The notes under the pieces: generated by a model | Told to the model about the DNA's origin: nothing | Seen by the model: the letters and a program-made list of their open reading frames with translations, nothing else | The model's database searches: none | Virus record (IMG/VR): IMGVR_UViG_3300005823_000014 | Coordinates: 1 to 23,696 of that record | Length of the DNA stretch: 23,696 nt | Strand: one strand, 5' to 3' | Origin: a virus | Translations under genes and position numbers: made by a program | Shown: one piece after another, positions 1-8,825 of the stretch | Position numbering within the stretch: position 1 is the stretch's first letter | Layout of the letters: each line of letters starts with the position of its first letter

Positions 1-116
1 GCTGCTGTACCCGCGACTGCAGTGTGCAGGGTTGTGCCTAGAGTAGCAGTTGGCACTACCAAAATTGCACGACCATTGGTTGATCCGCTTAGTAGTTCTT
101 TAGTATACGTGGCCAT
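1..116 (-). CDS. Virion-associated/tail protein, N-terminal fragment (runs off left edge)
   Basis: An ATG at 116 follows a strong Shine-Dalgarno (TAAGGAGGCCTCATG, in which the TAA is the stop of the preceding fibre gene). The frame stays open to the window edge and gives 38 residues beginning MATYTKELLSGSTNGRAILV. The opening, with its Leu-Leu-Ser-Gly-Ser-Thr and a following Thr/Ala-rich beta-type stretch, is like the start of small virion proteins I associate with the end of phage tail modules, but no function is established for them. Translation is probably coupled to the fibre gene because the stop codon and ribosome binding site overlap. The rest of the protein lies outside the window, so domain content and length cannot be judged. 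That a gene starts here is well supported; the product name is an inference. Confidence 0.75.
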   Translation of the reverse strand, partial: MATYTKELLSGSTNGRAILVVPTATLGTTLHTAVAGTA

Positions 117-125
117 GAGGCCTCC

Positions 126-3100
126 TTACATGAATACTTGCACTTCGAGAATATCAACGCCGCTGCCGGCGGTCGTGTCGGTTAGATCAAACTCTGTACC
201 ACTGTCATTCTTATAGTGAACATGCCCATCCGTCATGGCGTACAGAGCTCCAAAGCCCGTGCCGGGTTCGCCAGTGGCTGGAGCGGCTACTTCCTCAAGC
301 TCCATCCAGTTCTGCACTTGAACAATATCGGTGCCGGTGCCCTGGGTAAGAAACCCGCCAGATTCGGTCCACTCTCCGCCGCCGACTCCGGATGTTAGAT
401 CATACTCGGTGCCACCATCGTTCTTGGCATACACTTTGCCATCTGACTTGAAGTATATAGCGCCCCAGCCTGTGCCGGGCTCACCAGTGATAGGCGCGGC
501 CACTTCCTTGAGCTCGAGCCATGTACTAATCTGTGCTACTTCAAGACCGGCATCGACCCTAAACACTTCGGCAACATCACCATATACTATGAAGTCTGAG
601 TCGGTTAGGTCGCTGTTAAATAGGATGTCTCCACCCTCAACATCAATAGCAACAAAGGTTCCAGATGATGTATCGTCTTCAATCAAAATGCCAGTCGAGG
701 CGGTAATCGCACCAGCATAATAATACGGGGCGGATAGATAGAGTCCGTAGTAGTTAGCAATAATCGTATCGGTGTCGCTAACCTCAACGCGTGTCCAGTA
801 ACCATACACATTGGTGATATCGCCAGCGGCCGTAGCGCCAAGGCGGTTATAAACTCCAAAGAGATCACCCAGTGTATTGGTTGCGTCGGACCACTCGGGA
901 TTATTATAAAAGCCATACAGGTCATTAACACTGACGCCACTAACGTTCGTGGCCACGTAAACGCCCATTGGGGCACCGGAGCCGGCGTAGCCACCGCCAT
1001 TGATCTCAAGCCAAGCATTACCGCCATGACCTGTCGCTCCAATCACTACGGCGTCGGCAATCTCGGTTGGGTACAAGAATCCACCGGCGTCATCGGTCCA
1101 CTCGCTGCCAGCAGCGGCAACGGTTAGATCGTATTCTGTGCTGCTGTCGTTCGCATAATAAATCTTACCGTCAGGCTTTCCATATAGATGACCGACTTGT
1201 GCGCCAGTACTTGGGCCAGAGGGGGTATTGATTTCCGGAATGATGAATTCCTTGTATACCCTCATTCTCTCGGTAGTACCGTCCATCTCCATAATGGTGC
1301 TAGTGTCGCCCTGGAACGAATAGTCTACGTTGTCTCCTTCATAGTTGAAAGTCCACGTGCCATCGTTTCCGCTGGTTAGATTTAGCGTGCCGTTACCACC
1401 AAGACTAATTATAGACCCGCCAGCGGTTAGTTTGAGGTGCGTAGAGCCAGATGAAAGCGTCATGGTGCGATCATATGCTGTCCCTATGCCTGACGATACC
1501 TCAATACTGTCTGTAATTCCTGAACCAAATCTCCACTGAATTTTACTGTATGACGCATCGACGTCGCCCTGATCGAAGATGAGCCCACTATAGCCCTCTG
1601 GAGTTTTTACATAAATGTTGCCATACGAGAGAGAAGACCATCCAGTGTATGGATCGCCATCGTTAATAAGTAGTTGGTTGCCAAACGGAACAGTCTCGGC
1701 AGCGCCGATCACAATGGTTTCTGTAGTATTATCCGGGCGCAAGTATCCAGTTTCCTGGGTCCACTCGCCACCGGCGGATGCCGTTAGATCGTGAGATGTA
1801 CCATCTGCGCCGATCCAGTACAACAGATCGTCAGCGGCCAATGCAACCAGGAGACCATAATCAGCTCCAGTTGGCGGAGTAACACCTGAGCCATGCTGAA
1901 TGCGAGTGCGGTTTCCACCCAGGGATACCCATCCATCGTTGGAGTCTGTTTCAATGAGCCGCTTGCCAGAGCCGCCCATTACAAGAAAGTTGCCCTCCGA
2001 GTGCTCTTCGGGATTGACTACTGCAGCATATGGATCCTCGCCCGTTGACTCCATTGGGCCAATACGGAACATTTCTGTCATGCCGGCATCAGGATAAACA
2101 AAGAACTTAAACGCACTGCCAGGCTCGGCAGTGCCCCAGCCTTCAACCCATACAACGTCCATGAACGCTGCATAATTCATTGACGATGCTCCGTCTTGCA
2201 AGTACCATGCGGTTCGGTGTCCAAATCCAGCCTGCGGAGGGCTGGAGAATGGAGATGCCCATACCCAGTGTTGGAGATCTCCGCTAATATTAACACCATC
2301 GAGCTCTTCGTTGTGACCCCAGTTCCAGAATTCACCACCATTTTTGCCGGTGACCTGCATCCATGCCGCAGCGGTCCATCCAGTGGCTGCCTCGGCATCA
2401 GTGCCCATACTTGCACGACTGGTAGTACCCTGCACATAGATCCAGATTTCCCCTAAGCCACCAGAGAGACGACCGGTCAGGGTCTCGCCCGTAGTACTAA
2501 GACCATCTACCCAGCTAACAGAGTTCCAATAGTATTCTTCATCTCGGCTGCCCGAAGCCTCCAATACAAACCCACTATCGTCCAGTCGGCCCTGTCCGCT
2601 ACCAAACATAATGGATCCATCGGTATCAATATATGCACGTGTCGTGATGCCCGTGACAGACCCGTCTCTAAACTGCAACTGGCCCTCGCTCTGATCCCAC
2701 GACATATGGGCACCACTGTGATCCCCTATAAGAATATCGCCAGCGGTGAAGCTCTCAGAGTCCCAGCTTTGATCTGTGGTGAAGATCTTCATGCTGGTAC
2801 TGGATACTACGTCAATATCGGCACCAATTGTGAAGTTACCATCTGATGCGATCTCAAGGGTCCACAGCGATCCGTTGTACATGTTAAAATCGAGGTTGTC
2901 AAGCGTTAAATCTGTTCCGTCATATGTAAGTCTACCAGCGGCAGCCGATCCGATCGACACCTTGTAAATATAGTCGGTATCCTTGCCGGCCCAGAAACCA
3001 TCGTCCCCAAACTCACTGGCACCAAGGCCAATGTACGGTCTGGCTCCAGCATGCAATACTGCGTTTCCGGTGTCGGAAGTAAGACCATCGCTTGCTATGC

Positions 3101-3764
3101 TCCATCCACCAACTACACCCTTGCGAGCTATCATGTCGCCGTATTTGGTGACTGCAAACCCAGCAGCGTATGGATACACATGCCCCACCCAGAGACGGTA
3201 TTCAGTGTCATCTTCTGGGCTAGCGGGATCGTCCGGAGAACCAACGCTAGAAATTTTGACAATGTCATTGCCGCTGCCCAGCGAGAGTCCGCCGGCAGGA
3301 GAAATGCTAATGCCGGTATTGGAAATGATACCGGTAGTCTGATCTACGGTCCACCCAGCACGTGTAAGCGCGTCTGTTACATCAAACTCATCAGGAATCA
3401 TGAATGACAGATGCTCGCGCGAGACACCACCCTTCTTGACTCTAAGTCCAAAGCTGGAATTCTCAATTGTAACGTTGTCGGGCACCACGGTGGCACCAGA
3501 GGTTGACGCAAGGCCACCCGACCCAATCAGCATCACTACAGGGCGCCCATCATCCTTCCATGCAATCTGGACAGTATCACCAACATTAACGGTGTCAATA
3601 TTGCCAATCACTTCAACATGACGAACGATAGATACAGAGTCGTCCAGCCTGATGTCCGCGTGGCCACCATCAATACCATGAACAATCGCCTCAGTTGGGC
3701 GCTTATCCTTGGTTTGACCTAACACACTAATGACTGTCTCTGGAATGTTCTGATTAATTGGCAT
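126..3764 (-). CDS. Modular tail tip/fibre protein with C-terminal repeats
   Basis: This is a 1212-residue protein. Residues 1-84 look like a small beta-barrel, OB-like (Ala-Asp-Ile-Arg-Leu, then Val-Gly-Asp-Thr-Val near a Pro-Val-Val-Met strand), similar in style to the caps of tail tip/spike proteins. Around residue 216, Gly-Val-Val-Gly-Gly-Trp-Ser-Ile followed by strands about a coloured 'GARPYIGLG' segment is typical of phage tail tip and fibre proteins. Gly-Leu-Tyr/Gly-Phe-Tyr repeats lie near 950-1009. Four copies of a fibre motif ending in Asp-Leu-Thr (about 624-661, 842-881, 1085-1124, 1156-1195) occupy the C-terminal half, three of them followed by a Glu-Trp-Thr...Gly-Phe/Tyr-Leu segment. 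It probably binds the host surface at the tail tip. The frame is open back to an ATG at 3803, but 3764 is chosen because GAGGGCAGAG precedes it and the overlap with the hub gene falls to 11 bases. No catalytic domain was recognised. Confidence 0.75.
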   Translation of the reverse strand: MPINQNIPETVISVLGQTKDKRPTEAIVHGIDGGHADIRLDDSVSIVRHVEVIGNIDTVNVGDTVQIAWKDDGRPVVMLIGSGGLASTSGATVVPDNVTIENSSFGLRVKKGGVSREHLSFMIPDEFDVTDALTRAGWTVDQTTGIISNTGISISPAGGLSLGSGNDIVKISSVGSPDDPASPEDDTEYRLWVGHVYPYAAGFAVTKYGDMIARKGVVGGWSIASDGLTSDTGNAVLHAGARPYIGLGASEFGDDGFWAGKDTDYIYKVSIGSAAAGRLTYDGTDLTLDNLDFNMYNGSLWTLEIASDGNFTIGADIDVVSSTSMKIFTTDQSWDSESFTAGDILIGDHSGAHMSWDQSEGQLQFRDGSVTGITTRAYIDTDGSIMFGSGQGRLDDSGFVLEASGSRDEEYYWNSVSWVDGLSTTGETLTGRLSGGLGEIWIYVQGTTSRASMGTDAEAATGWTAAAWMQVTGKNGGEFWNWGHNEELDGVNISGDLQHWVWASPFSSPPQAGFGHRTAWYLQDGASSMNYAAFMDVVWVEGWGTAEPGSAFKFFVYPDAGMTEMFRIGPMESTGEDPYAAVVNPEEHSEGNFLVMGGSGKRLIETDSNDGWVSLGGNRTRIQHGSGVTPPTGADYGLLVALAADDLLYWIGADGTSHDLTASAGGEWTQETGYLRPDNTTETIVIGAAETVPFGNQLLINDGDPYTGWSSLSYGNIYVKTPEGYSGLIFDQGDVDASYSKIQWRFGSGITDSIEVSSGIGTAYDRTMTLSSGSTHLKLTAGGSIISLGGNGTLNLTSGNDGTWTFNYEGDNVDYSFQGDTSTIMEMDGTTERMRVYKEFIIPEINTPSGPSTGAQVGHLYGKPDGKIYYANDSSTEYDLTVAAAGSEWTDDAGGFLYPTEIADAVVIGATGHGGNAWLEINGGGYAGSGAPMGVYVATNVSGVSVNDLYGFYNNPEWSDATNTLGDLFGVYNRLGATAAGDITNVYGYWTRVEVSDTDTIIANYYGLYLSAPYYYAGAITASTGILIEDDTSSGTFVAIDVEGGDILFNSDLTDSDFIVYGDVAEVFRVDAGLEVAQISTWLELKEVAAPITGEPGTGWGAIYFKSDGKVYAKNDGGTEYDLTSGVGGGEWTESGGFLTQGTGTDIVQVQNWMELEEVAAPATGEPGTGFGALYAMTDGHVHYKNDSGTEFDLTDTTAGSGVDILEVQVFM
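129..545 (-). repeat. Tandem fibre repeat, two units plus a truncated third
   Basis: Within the fibre gene, two units with a period of 71 codons (213 bases) are visible at about 333-545 and 156-332. Each has an ...Trp-(Leu/Met)-Glu-Leu-(Lys/Glu)-Glu-Val-Ala-Ala-Pro block, then Thr-Gly-Glu-Pro-Gly-Thr-Gly, an Asp-Gly-(Lys/His)-Val block and a closing Asp-Leu-Thr. The DNA of the two units is clearly similar but not identical. A third unit starts at about 155 (Asp-Ile-Leu-Glu-Val-Gln-Val matching Asp-Ile-Val-Gln-Val-Gln) and stops after nine residues at the gene's stop codon. More diverged copies of the core motif lie at 1122-1241 and 1782-1895. Confidence 0.75.
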
Positions 3765-6700
3765 CTCTGCCCTCAACTTGCATATCAAATACCGCCGCAT
3801 CATTGCTTATGGTCATTCGATAGGCAATAGAATCTACCGATAGATCGTGATATCCCTCTACCGTTCTTGCTCTAATAATATCATTGGTTTCTACGCGTGG
3901 GTCTGCGGCGCCTATAAAGGAATGTACGTCCATGGAGGCCTGTGAATCCTCAAGAATAAAGGTACCCTCTGCGGCCGTCTCCCACTCATCATTGGCCTCG
4001 GTGGCGTTCACCAAGAAGAATAGATTGCCTTCCTCCCGGAAGCTTGTCCAATCAATTACTTCGGCTATCTCGGCCCCTTCGGCACGCACACGGTTAACTA
4101 ATGCACTGTCACTTGATGAGCGGCCAGCCTCTACCGTGAGGTCGGCGAGCTCGTACTCATAGTCTCCGATGGTGCGTACTCGCTCCATGTAAATTCCACC
4201 GGTTGATGTATCCTGATAAACAATTTTCTTTGGTCCAACTAAACCACTCAAGAGCTGGGCGCCTCTAGACCCAAGGTCCAAAACAAAGTTATCTGTACGG
4301 ATATCCAGTTCAGACCAATCGATATTGGTAATGTCATTAGTATAACCACTTGAGTACATACCCATATATTCGCCAGTCTCCAGCTCATCATCGTGGAACG
4401 TGACAATGTGACGATCATTTAGCCACACACTAAAAGAGTCTTGCTGTACAGACATAGTCAGTGTGCCTTGAGGGATCGAGTAGAAGATTGGGAAGTTTTC
4501 AATGAGCTCGGCTTCAGACTCGCTGGGTCGTAGAATCTGTAGCTCAATTGCCAAAAATGACGCGTAGTTCTTATACACCAGCTTATAGTATTGCTCAGCT
4601 GTAGCTAAATCTGCTGTATCTGCGCGTGCGATAATTCCGATCTCGGAAAGAGTGGGTGTTGACCCAGGGTGATCGAACTTCACAATACAGTGACGTCGTT
4701 CGCCAGGCATCCACTCAACCATCTCTTCAGTGGCAGTGTCCCAGTCACCAGAATAATCCTTGCCGGCGGAGAATTCTAGTACACCGGCCTTGGCGCACAA
4801 TTCCTTAGCCATATCTTCAAGGCGCATGTCCACTTCGCCTGAGTAATATCGCACTTCTTGACAAGCCACAGACAAGTCAGAGTAAATACTCACCTTGCCA
4901 GCTCCGTGTGATGTAGCGGTAGTGTCTTGTGCACCACGTAACGAGACAGTTAGCGATGGATAAATCTCAAGTATAGACCCCTCACCCAGAGAGCCGTATG
5001 GATTACGTAGAACAAAAATTCTACTTAGATCTTCATCAACCCAGCTACCATGTTCTAGATCGCCAATGTGATCCTCGATAGCATCCGGAGGTAGATAGGT
5101 TCTACTTGGCACCCACTGGTCCGGTGCTTTCCAGTCATAATCTGATATCTCAAATACCATGCCCTTGCCTGGCCCATCAGTTACAACCAGAGCCATGCCA
5201 TCGTAGTAGTCCTTAAGAACTGGGCTTGGGCCGTGTCCATCAATGTAAATTTCGTACCCAAAGCTTGGAATGTTTCCGATACCGTAAAGCTCAAACGGCA
5301 TCATTGAGTCACGACCAAAATACTGCGTTGGCGTATCCCAGTATGTATTGACGCTCCAGCCCAGCCACACACCAGTTGTGGCCGAAACCGTGTCGTCCAT
5401 TTTTACCCAGTAATAATTCGATGCGTCATCATATGAATCCCAGGCCGTGTAGTTGTTGTATCCATAGTCAAGACTTACCAGATACCAGGGAATTGTGGTG
5501 ATGATTAAGAAGAATCCCTTGCCACTCTCTCGATATTCTTTGTGCAGCCATCGTAGCTGTTCTGGAACATTACTAAAGTCGAATTCTACCCAGTCGTATT
5601 CTGTTGGCACTGTGTGGCCAGCAACTGGTGCAGAAATAGCGCTGACAATAGGAGCTCCGAATCGACCGATACCTTTAATAAAGTTGCCGCCATTATCGAA
5701 GTCATCGTTAACAATGCCGGCATACACTGGCATAGTTGGAATGCCCTCGCGCTTCATAACAACACGTACGCGATCAATTCGCTCTTCACCGTACGGGCCC
5801 TGAAAAGCCTGCGTTACTAGAAGTGCATAGTTCTTGCTACTACCTACGGCAACCTCCCCGGCATTTCCCTCAACCCAGTCAATATGGTGAATCTTTACAT
5901 CCTGCCAGTCGGGATTGTCATGCGTGGCGGCAAGATATGTATGCCCGGTGGCCCAATCCATGGCGCCAGGGTATAGACTAGCGGCAGTCTTTGCATCATA
6001 GTCAATAATCTCCGAATCTACAATGACAGTATCCGACGTCGGAAATATACTAACGTCCTCAACCGGTATCACAGTGGATGTACTGGTAAATCCGGGAGTG
6101 TTGGAATAGGACGACATATTATGAAGGGCGATCGCACCACGTCCGCGCTGATCTCTAAACCACGGTTCAGAGTAGGATCCACTGGTGTATTCAGTATCAT
6201 AGCGAAGTACAAAGAGCTCACCCCAATTGACTTCACTTGGGTATAGTGGTTCGTAATATGTAGATGCACTATGTACTGTAATATAGCCCTCGTTAAAGTG
6301 CATCATCAGCCAGTTCCATCTATTCTTATTATAGGCGTAGGCCTCAGAATAGATCTTGTGCCAGGTGCTATCCTTAACTACATAGAGCGCAACGCCCTCG
6401 TTATCCTCGTGTTCTTCAGGGCCAACCATAGCAAAAATACCGTTGTCGCCAAACTCGTTATCCGTAACGTCTTCGGACTCCTTAGTCAGACGCTCCGCAG
6501 CCTGTCCCCTACTCTCTCTATAATAATTCAGTCCGACGCCATATCGTCCATGCATCTTATGAGGAGGCAGTGCATTCTCTGGTACCCAGAACTTTGCCAC
6601 CACCTGACCGTTCCTAGACGACTTGGCAGTAGTGTAGAGAATTCCCTGCTCGTTTAGTCTATCCAAGCGAATTGGATCTGTTCCACCCTCAAGGGCATCC

Positions 6701-8193
6701 TCGTCAAAATCTTCATCGGTGCTCCACAATCCAGAAACTCTAATTACTTCAGATAGATCAGCTGGATTGGCGGCCAGTTTGGCCTGCGACCAATAGTCAT
6801 AGAAGGCATCCGAGCTCCATTGAGCAAGACGCTTGGTACCTATGCCTCTACCAACCATGCCTCGTGAATTGCCAGAATCAAAGAAGTCACGTGATAGAGC
6901 GTCTACGCCAAATACACCAAGCTGCGCCCACTCCCATACATCTGCGTCATTTTGTAAGCCAACATCGACCGTCACTCTACTATTGCGTCGAATGGCATCA
7001 TGGTCTGCAGTTGAACTTAGTTGAGCTGTAATGCCCAGTGAGCTAGATTTGCGTTGCTGTACAGATAGGTTAAGCACATCACTGGTTACATATAAATTAT
7101 CAAAGTTCTCATGCCCAACAAGATAGGTAGCCGGCGCCTTGGCGTAGTCGCCCCAGCTCAAGAACCACATGTATCCATCCGAGTACACCATCTTTCCTGG
7201 GTAGCTGGCTGGGAATTCCGTTGAATTACCAATGTACATATCGCGACCAATGGAGAAGTTGCCATCGCCATACATGTATAGTTCCATCTCGATGTTAGAA
7301 CCACGCTTAAGTCTTCCGGTGATCCAAATCTTATTGTCAATAATGCTGGCGGCGCCCAGTTTTAGATAGGACGTGTCATCAAGAATATCAATAGGCAGGA
7401 TATGTGATCCGTCACTCCAATCTCCTAGCTGGTATGCATCCAGAGCCCACAGTTGCTGCATCTTAAACATAAGCGGCCGACCTAGAGCATTGTCACTTGT
7501 AAACACATAATTAAATTCATTAAGCTGCACAGCATCGAAGCTGAACGCATGCGTCATATCGCCGTACACGCCACCTTTGAACTCATGGAAGTATGTTGTA
7601 TTACCAACGATTCGCCAGTATTGAATGATGGCATAGTTCACGCTTCTGGCTTCGGTGTATGGGAAGAACTGGACAAAGAACTCGTCCTCATCAACTGGCG
7701 CAATAGCCATGCCCTGATGCTCAGCAATACTGTACTCGCCAGGCCCACCGCCGATAGTAAAGTCATCGGTACGAATGGCATCGAGTTGCTGTGGCGTTGA
7801 TAGCGCACCGTCATATGTCATACGTACAAAGCTGTCGTCTCCACCAAAGTTCATCAATGCAATGATTTGTGCATTTCCATTTACGTCTACGACACCAGGC
7901 TTACAGTCTGACAATACATGGCCTGTAACAACCCAGTCAGGCCACGGAGTGGTGGTTGGGCTTGGGATATGCTGATAGCATAAATAGCCATCAGAGTTAC
8001 GCGCAACACGGAAGATGCCATTGCCGGCCAGGCCGACTGCATCAAACCGTAGACCATCCTCTAGGGCTGGTAGATTAGTTTCCTGTGTCGGAAACTTTTC
8101 GAATATGAGTCGCTCATCACGGAACGAAAAGCGCGTGCTAATACGCCGTACATTCTGGAGCAGATCCATGTATGCGCTAGGAATATCTCTCAT
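3754..8193 (-). CDS. Tail hub/tip protein with propeller-like and jelly-roll-like additions
   Basis: This is a 1479-residue protein encoded after the tape measure and the Dit-like gene, where siphoviruses encode the tail hub (Tal/gp27-like) protein. Residues about 368-440 (Leu-Asn-Leu-Ser-Val, Thr-Val-Asp-Val-Gly-Leu, Val-Phe-Gly-Val-Asp-Ala) and 1090-1140 with 1340-1479 (Asn-Arg-Val-Arg-Ala-Glu-Gly, Thr-Asn-Asp-Ile-Ile-Arg-Ala, ending in a beta-rich stretch) read like the pieces of a hub fold. Residues about 40-365 have repeated beta blades resembling a propeller. About 485-665 and 1150-1300 resemble concanavalin/LamG jelly rolls; the second has the typical Ser-Val-Trp-Leu-Asn-Asp followed by a Gly-Met-Tyr-Ser-Ser strand. 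About 700-735 resembles the short beta module (Thr-Val-Ile-Pro-Val...Asp-Ser-Glu-Ile-Ile-Asp-Tyr) seen in other virion proteins. The start overlaps the preceding stop as TAATG. It is much longer than simple hubs. Domain limits are by eye; no peptidase motif was found. Confidence 0.6.
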   Translation of the reverse strand: MRDIPSAYMDLLQNVRRISTRFSFRDERLIFEKFPTQETNLPALEDGLRFDAVGLAGNGIFRVARNSDGYLCYQHIPSPTTTPWPDWVVTGHVLSDCKPGVVDVNGNAQIIALMNFGGDDSFVRMTYDGALSTPQQLDAIRTDDFTIGGGPGEYSIAEHQGMAIAPVDEDEFFVQFFPYTEARSVNYAIIQYWRIVGNTTYFHEFKGGVYGDMTHAFSFDAVQLNEFNYVFTSDNALGRPLMFKMQQLWALDAYQLGDWSDGSHILPIDILDDTSYLKLGAASIIDNKIWITGRLKRGSNIEMELYMYGDGNFSIGRDMYIGNSTEFPASYPGKMVYSDGYMWFLSWGDYAKAPATYLVGHENFDNLYVTSDVLNLSVQQRKSSSLGITAQLSSTADHDAIRRNSRVTVDVGLQNDADVWEWAQLGVFGVDALSRDFFDSGNSRGMVGRGIGTKRLAQWSSDAFYDYWSQAKLAANPADLSEVIRVSGLWSTDEDFDEDALEGGTDPIRLDRLNEQGILYTTAKSSRNGQVVAKFWVPENALPPHKMHGRYGVGLNYYRESRGQAAERLTKESEDVTDNEFGDNGIFAMVGPEEHEDNEGVALYVVKDSTWHKIYSEAYAYNKNRWNWLMMHFNEGYITVHSASTYYEPLYPSEVNWGELFVLRYDTEYTSGSYSEPWFRDQRGRGAIALHNMSSYSNTPGFTSTSTVIPVEDVSIFPTSDTVIVDSEIIDYDAKTAASLYPGAMDWATGHTYLAATHDNPDWQDVKIHHIDWVEGNAGEVAVGSSKNYALLVTQAFQGPYGEERIDRVRVVMKREGIPTMPVYAGIVNDDFDNGGNFIKGIGRFGAPIVSAISAPVAGHTVPTEYDWVEFDFSNVPEQLRWLHKEYRESGKGFFLIITTIPWYLVSLDYGYNNYTAWDSYDDASNYYWVKMDDTVSATTGVWLGWSVNTYWDTPTQYFGRDSMMPFELYGIGNIPSFGYEIYIDGHGPSPVLKDYYDGMALVVTDGPGKGMVFEISDYDWKAPDQWVPSRTYLPPDAIEDHIGDLEHGSWVDEDLSRIFVLRNPYGSLGEGSILEIYPSLTVSLRGAQDTTATSHGAGKVSIYSDLSVACQEVRYYSGEVDMRLEDMAKELCAKAGVLEFSAGKDYSGDWDTATEEMVEWMPGERRHCIVKFDHPGSTPTLSEIGIIARADTADLATAEQYYKLVYKNYASFLAIELQILRPSESEAELIENFPIFYSIPQGTLTMSVQQDSFSVWLNDRHIVTFHDDELETGEYMGMYSSGYTNDITNIDWSELDIRTDNFVLDLGSRGAQLLSGLVGPKKIVYQDTSTGGIYMERVRTIGDYEYELADLTVEAGRSSSDSALVNRVRAEGAEIAEVIDWTSFREEGNLFFLVNATEANDEWETAAEGTFILEDSQASMDVHSFIGAADPRVETNDIIRARTVEGYHDLSVDSIAYRMTISNDAAVFDMQVEGRDAN

Positions 8194-8825
8194 TATGTCA
8201 CCGTCATTGCTGGAACGCTGCTTACTGTGCTTAATGTATCCATCACCATAACCTGTGGAACACCTTCCATATTGGCTGATGAAACGACATACAGCTCTTC
8301 GAGAATTACTGGTCGAGAGGTAAACATATACTCTAGCGAGCTTGCTACCACAAGCGAGTCCATCAGCGTGGTAACTGCTCCTCCCAGCGCTGCCGACTCA
8401 CTCACGGAGGAGGCAAGATTAAGGGTTGCCAATGGAACCAGGGCACCACCGCCCTGATCCACAACAAATCTTACCGTGACACGAAACTCATTGGATTCAG
8501 CGTCCCACATTGGAGTAAAGCTGGTTTCACCGTGTGGTCCAAATGCATACACAGTTGACGCCACTCCGTAATGATCGATGAGAGCAAGCGGCTCCCTCTT
8601 CTCGAGCGAGTCTCGCAGGTCATCGATATCTCCCCATCCGGTATCGTTTGGTGTGACCGGTGCTATTAATTGCCCAATCCATTCAAGAATTACACCCGGC
8701 CCATAGGTAACATCCGACGCTCCGGACAGTGTAATTCTCTCCGTAGCAGGCTTGTTACGCATAGGAGCATAGGCCAGATGTGGGGCAATGTATTTGAGTG
8801 TGTCAAAACTTACGTAGTTGTTCAT
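8193..8825 (-). CDS. Distal tail (Dit-like) protein
   Basis: This 210-residue protein lies between the tape measure and the hub, the usual place of the distal tail protein that links tube to tip. Residues 40-118 are beta-rich with an early Trp-Ile-Gly segment, a run of Asp-Asp-Leu-Arg-Asp-Ser-Leu, then Leu-Ile-Asp-His-Tyr-Gly and a closing Phe-Arg-Val-Thr-Val-Arg-Phe strand, a pattern common in phage tail proteins of this position. The remaining C-terminal part (about 125-210) is unusual, rich in Ser, Val, Ala, Leu and Thr, and may be an oligomerisation or tip-binding segment. The start is coupled to the tape measure stop by an ATGA overlap, and its own stop overlaps the hub start as TAATG. 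The assignment rests mainly on gene order and beta content; a different minor tail protein is possible. Confidence 0.5.
   Translation of the reverse strand: MNNYVSFDTLKYIAPHLAYAPMRNKPATERITLSGASDVTYGPGVILEWIGQLIAPVTPNDTGWGDIDDLRDSLEKREPLALIDHYGVASTVYAFGPHGETSFTPMWDAESNEFRVTVRFVVDQGGGALVPLATLNLASSVSESAALGGAVTTLMDSLVVASSLEYMFTSRPVILEELYVVSSANMEGVPQVMVMDTLSTVSSVPAMTVT

Noticed and set aside
331-720. Plus-strand open frames opposite the fibre gene
   Set aside because: They are shadows of the fibre repeats; composition is not protein-like and no ribosome binding site is present.
3765-3803. Longer start for the fibre protein at 3803
   Set aside because: No Shine-Dalgarno precedes 3803 and the extra residues do not look like part of the domain; GAGG precedes the 3764 start.
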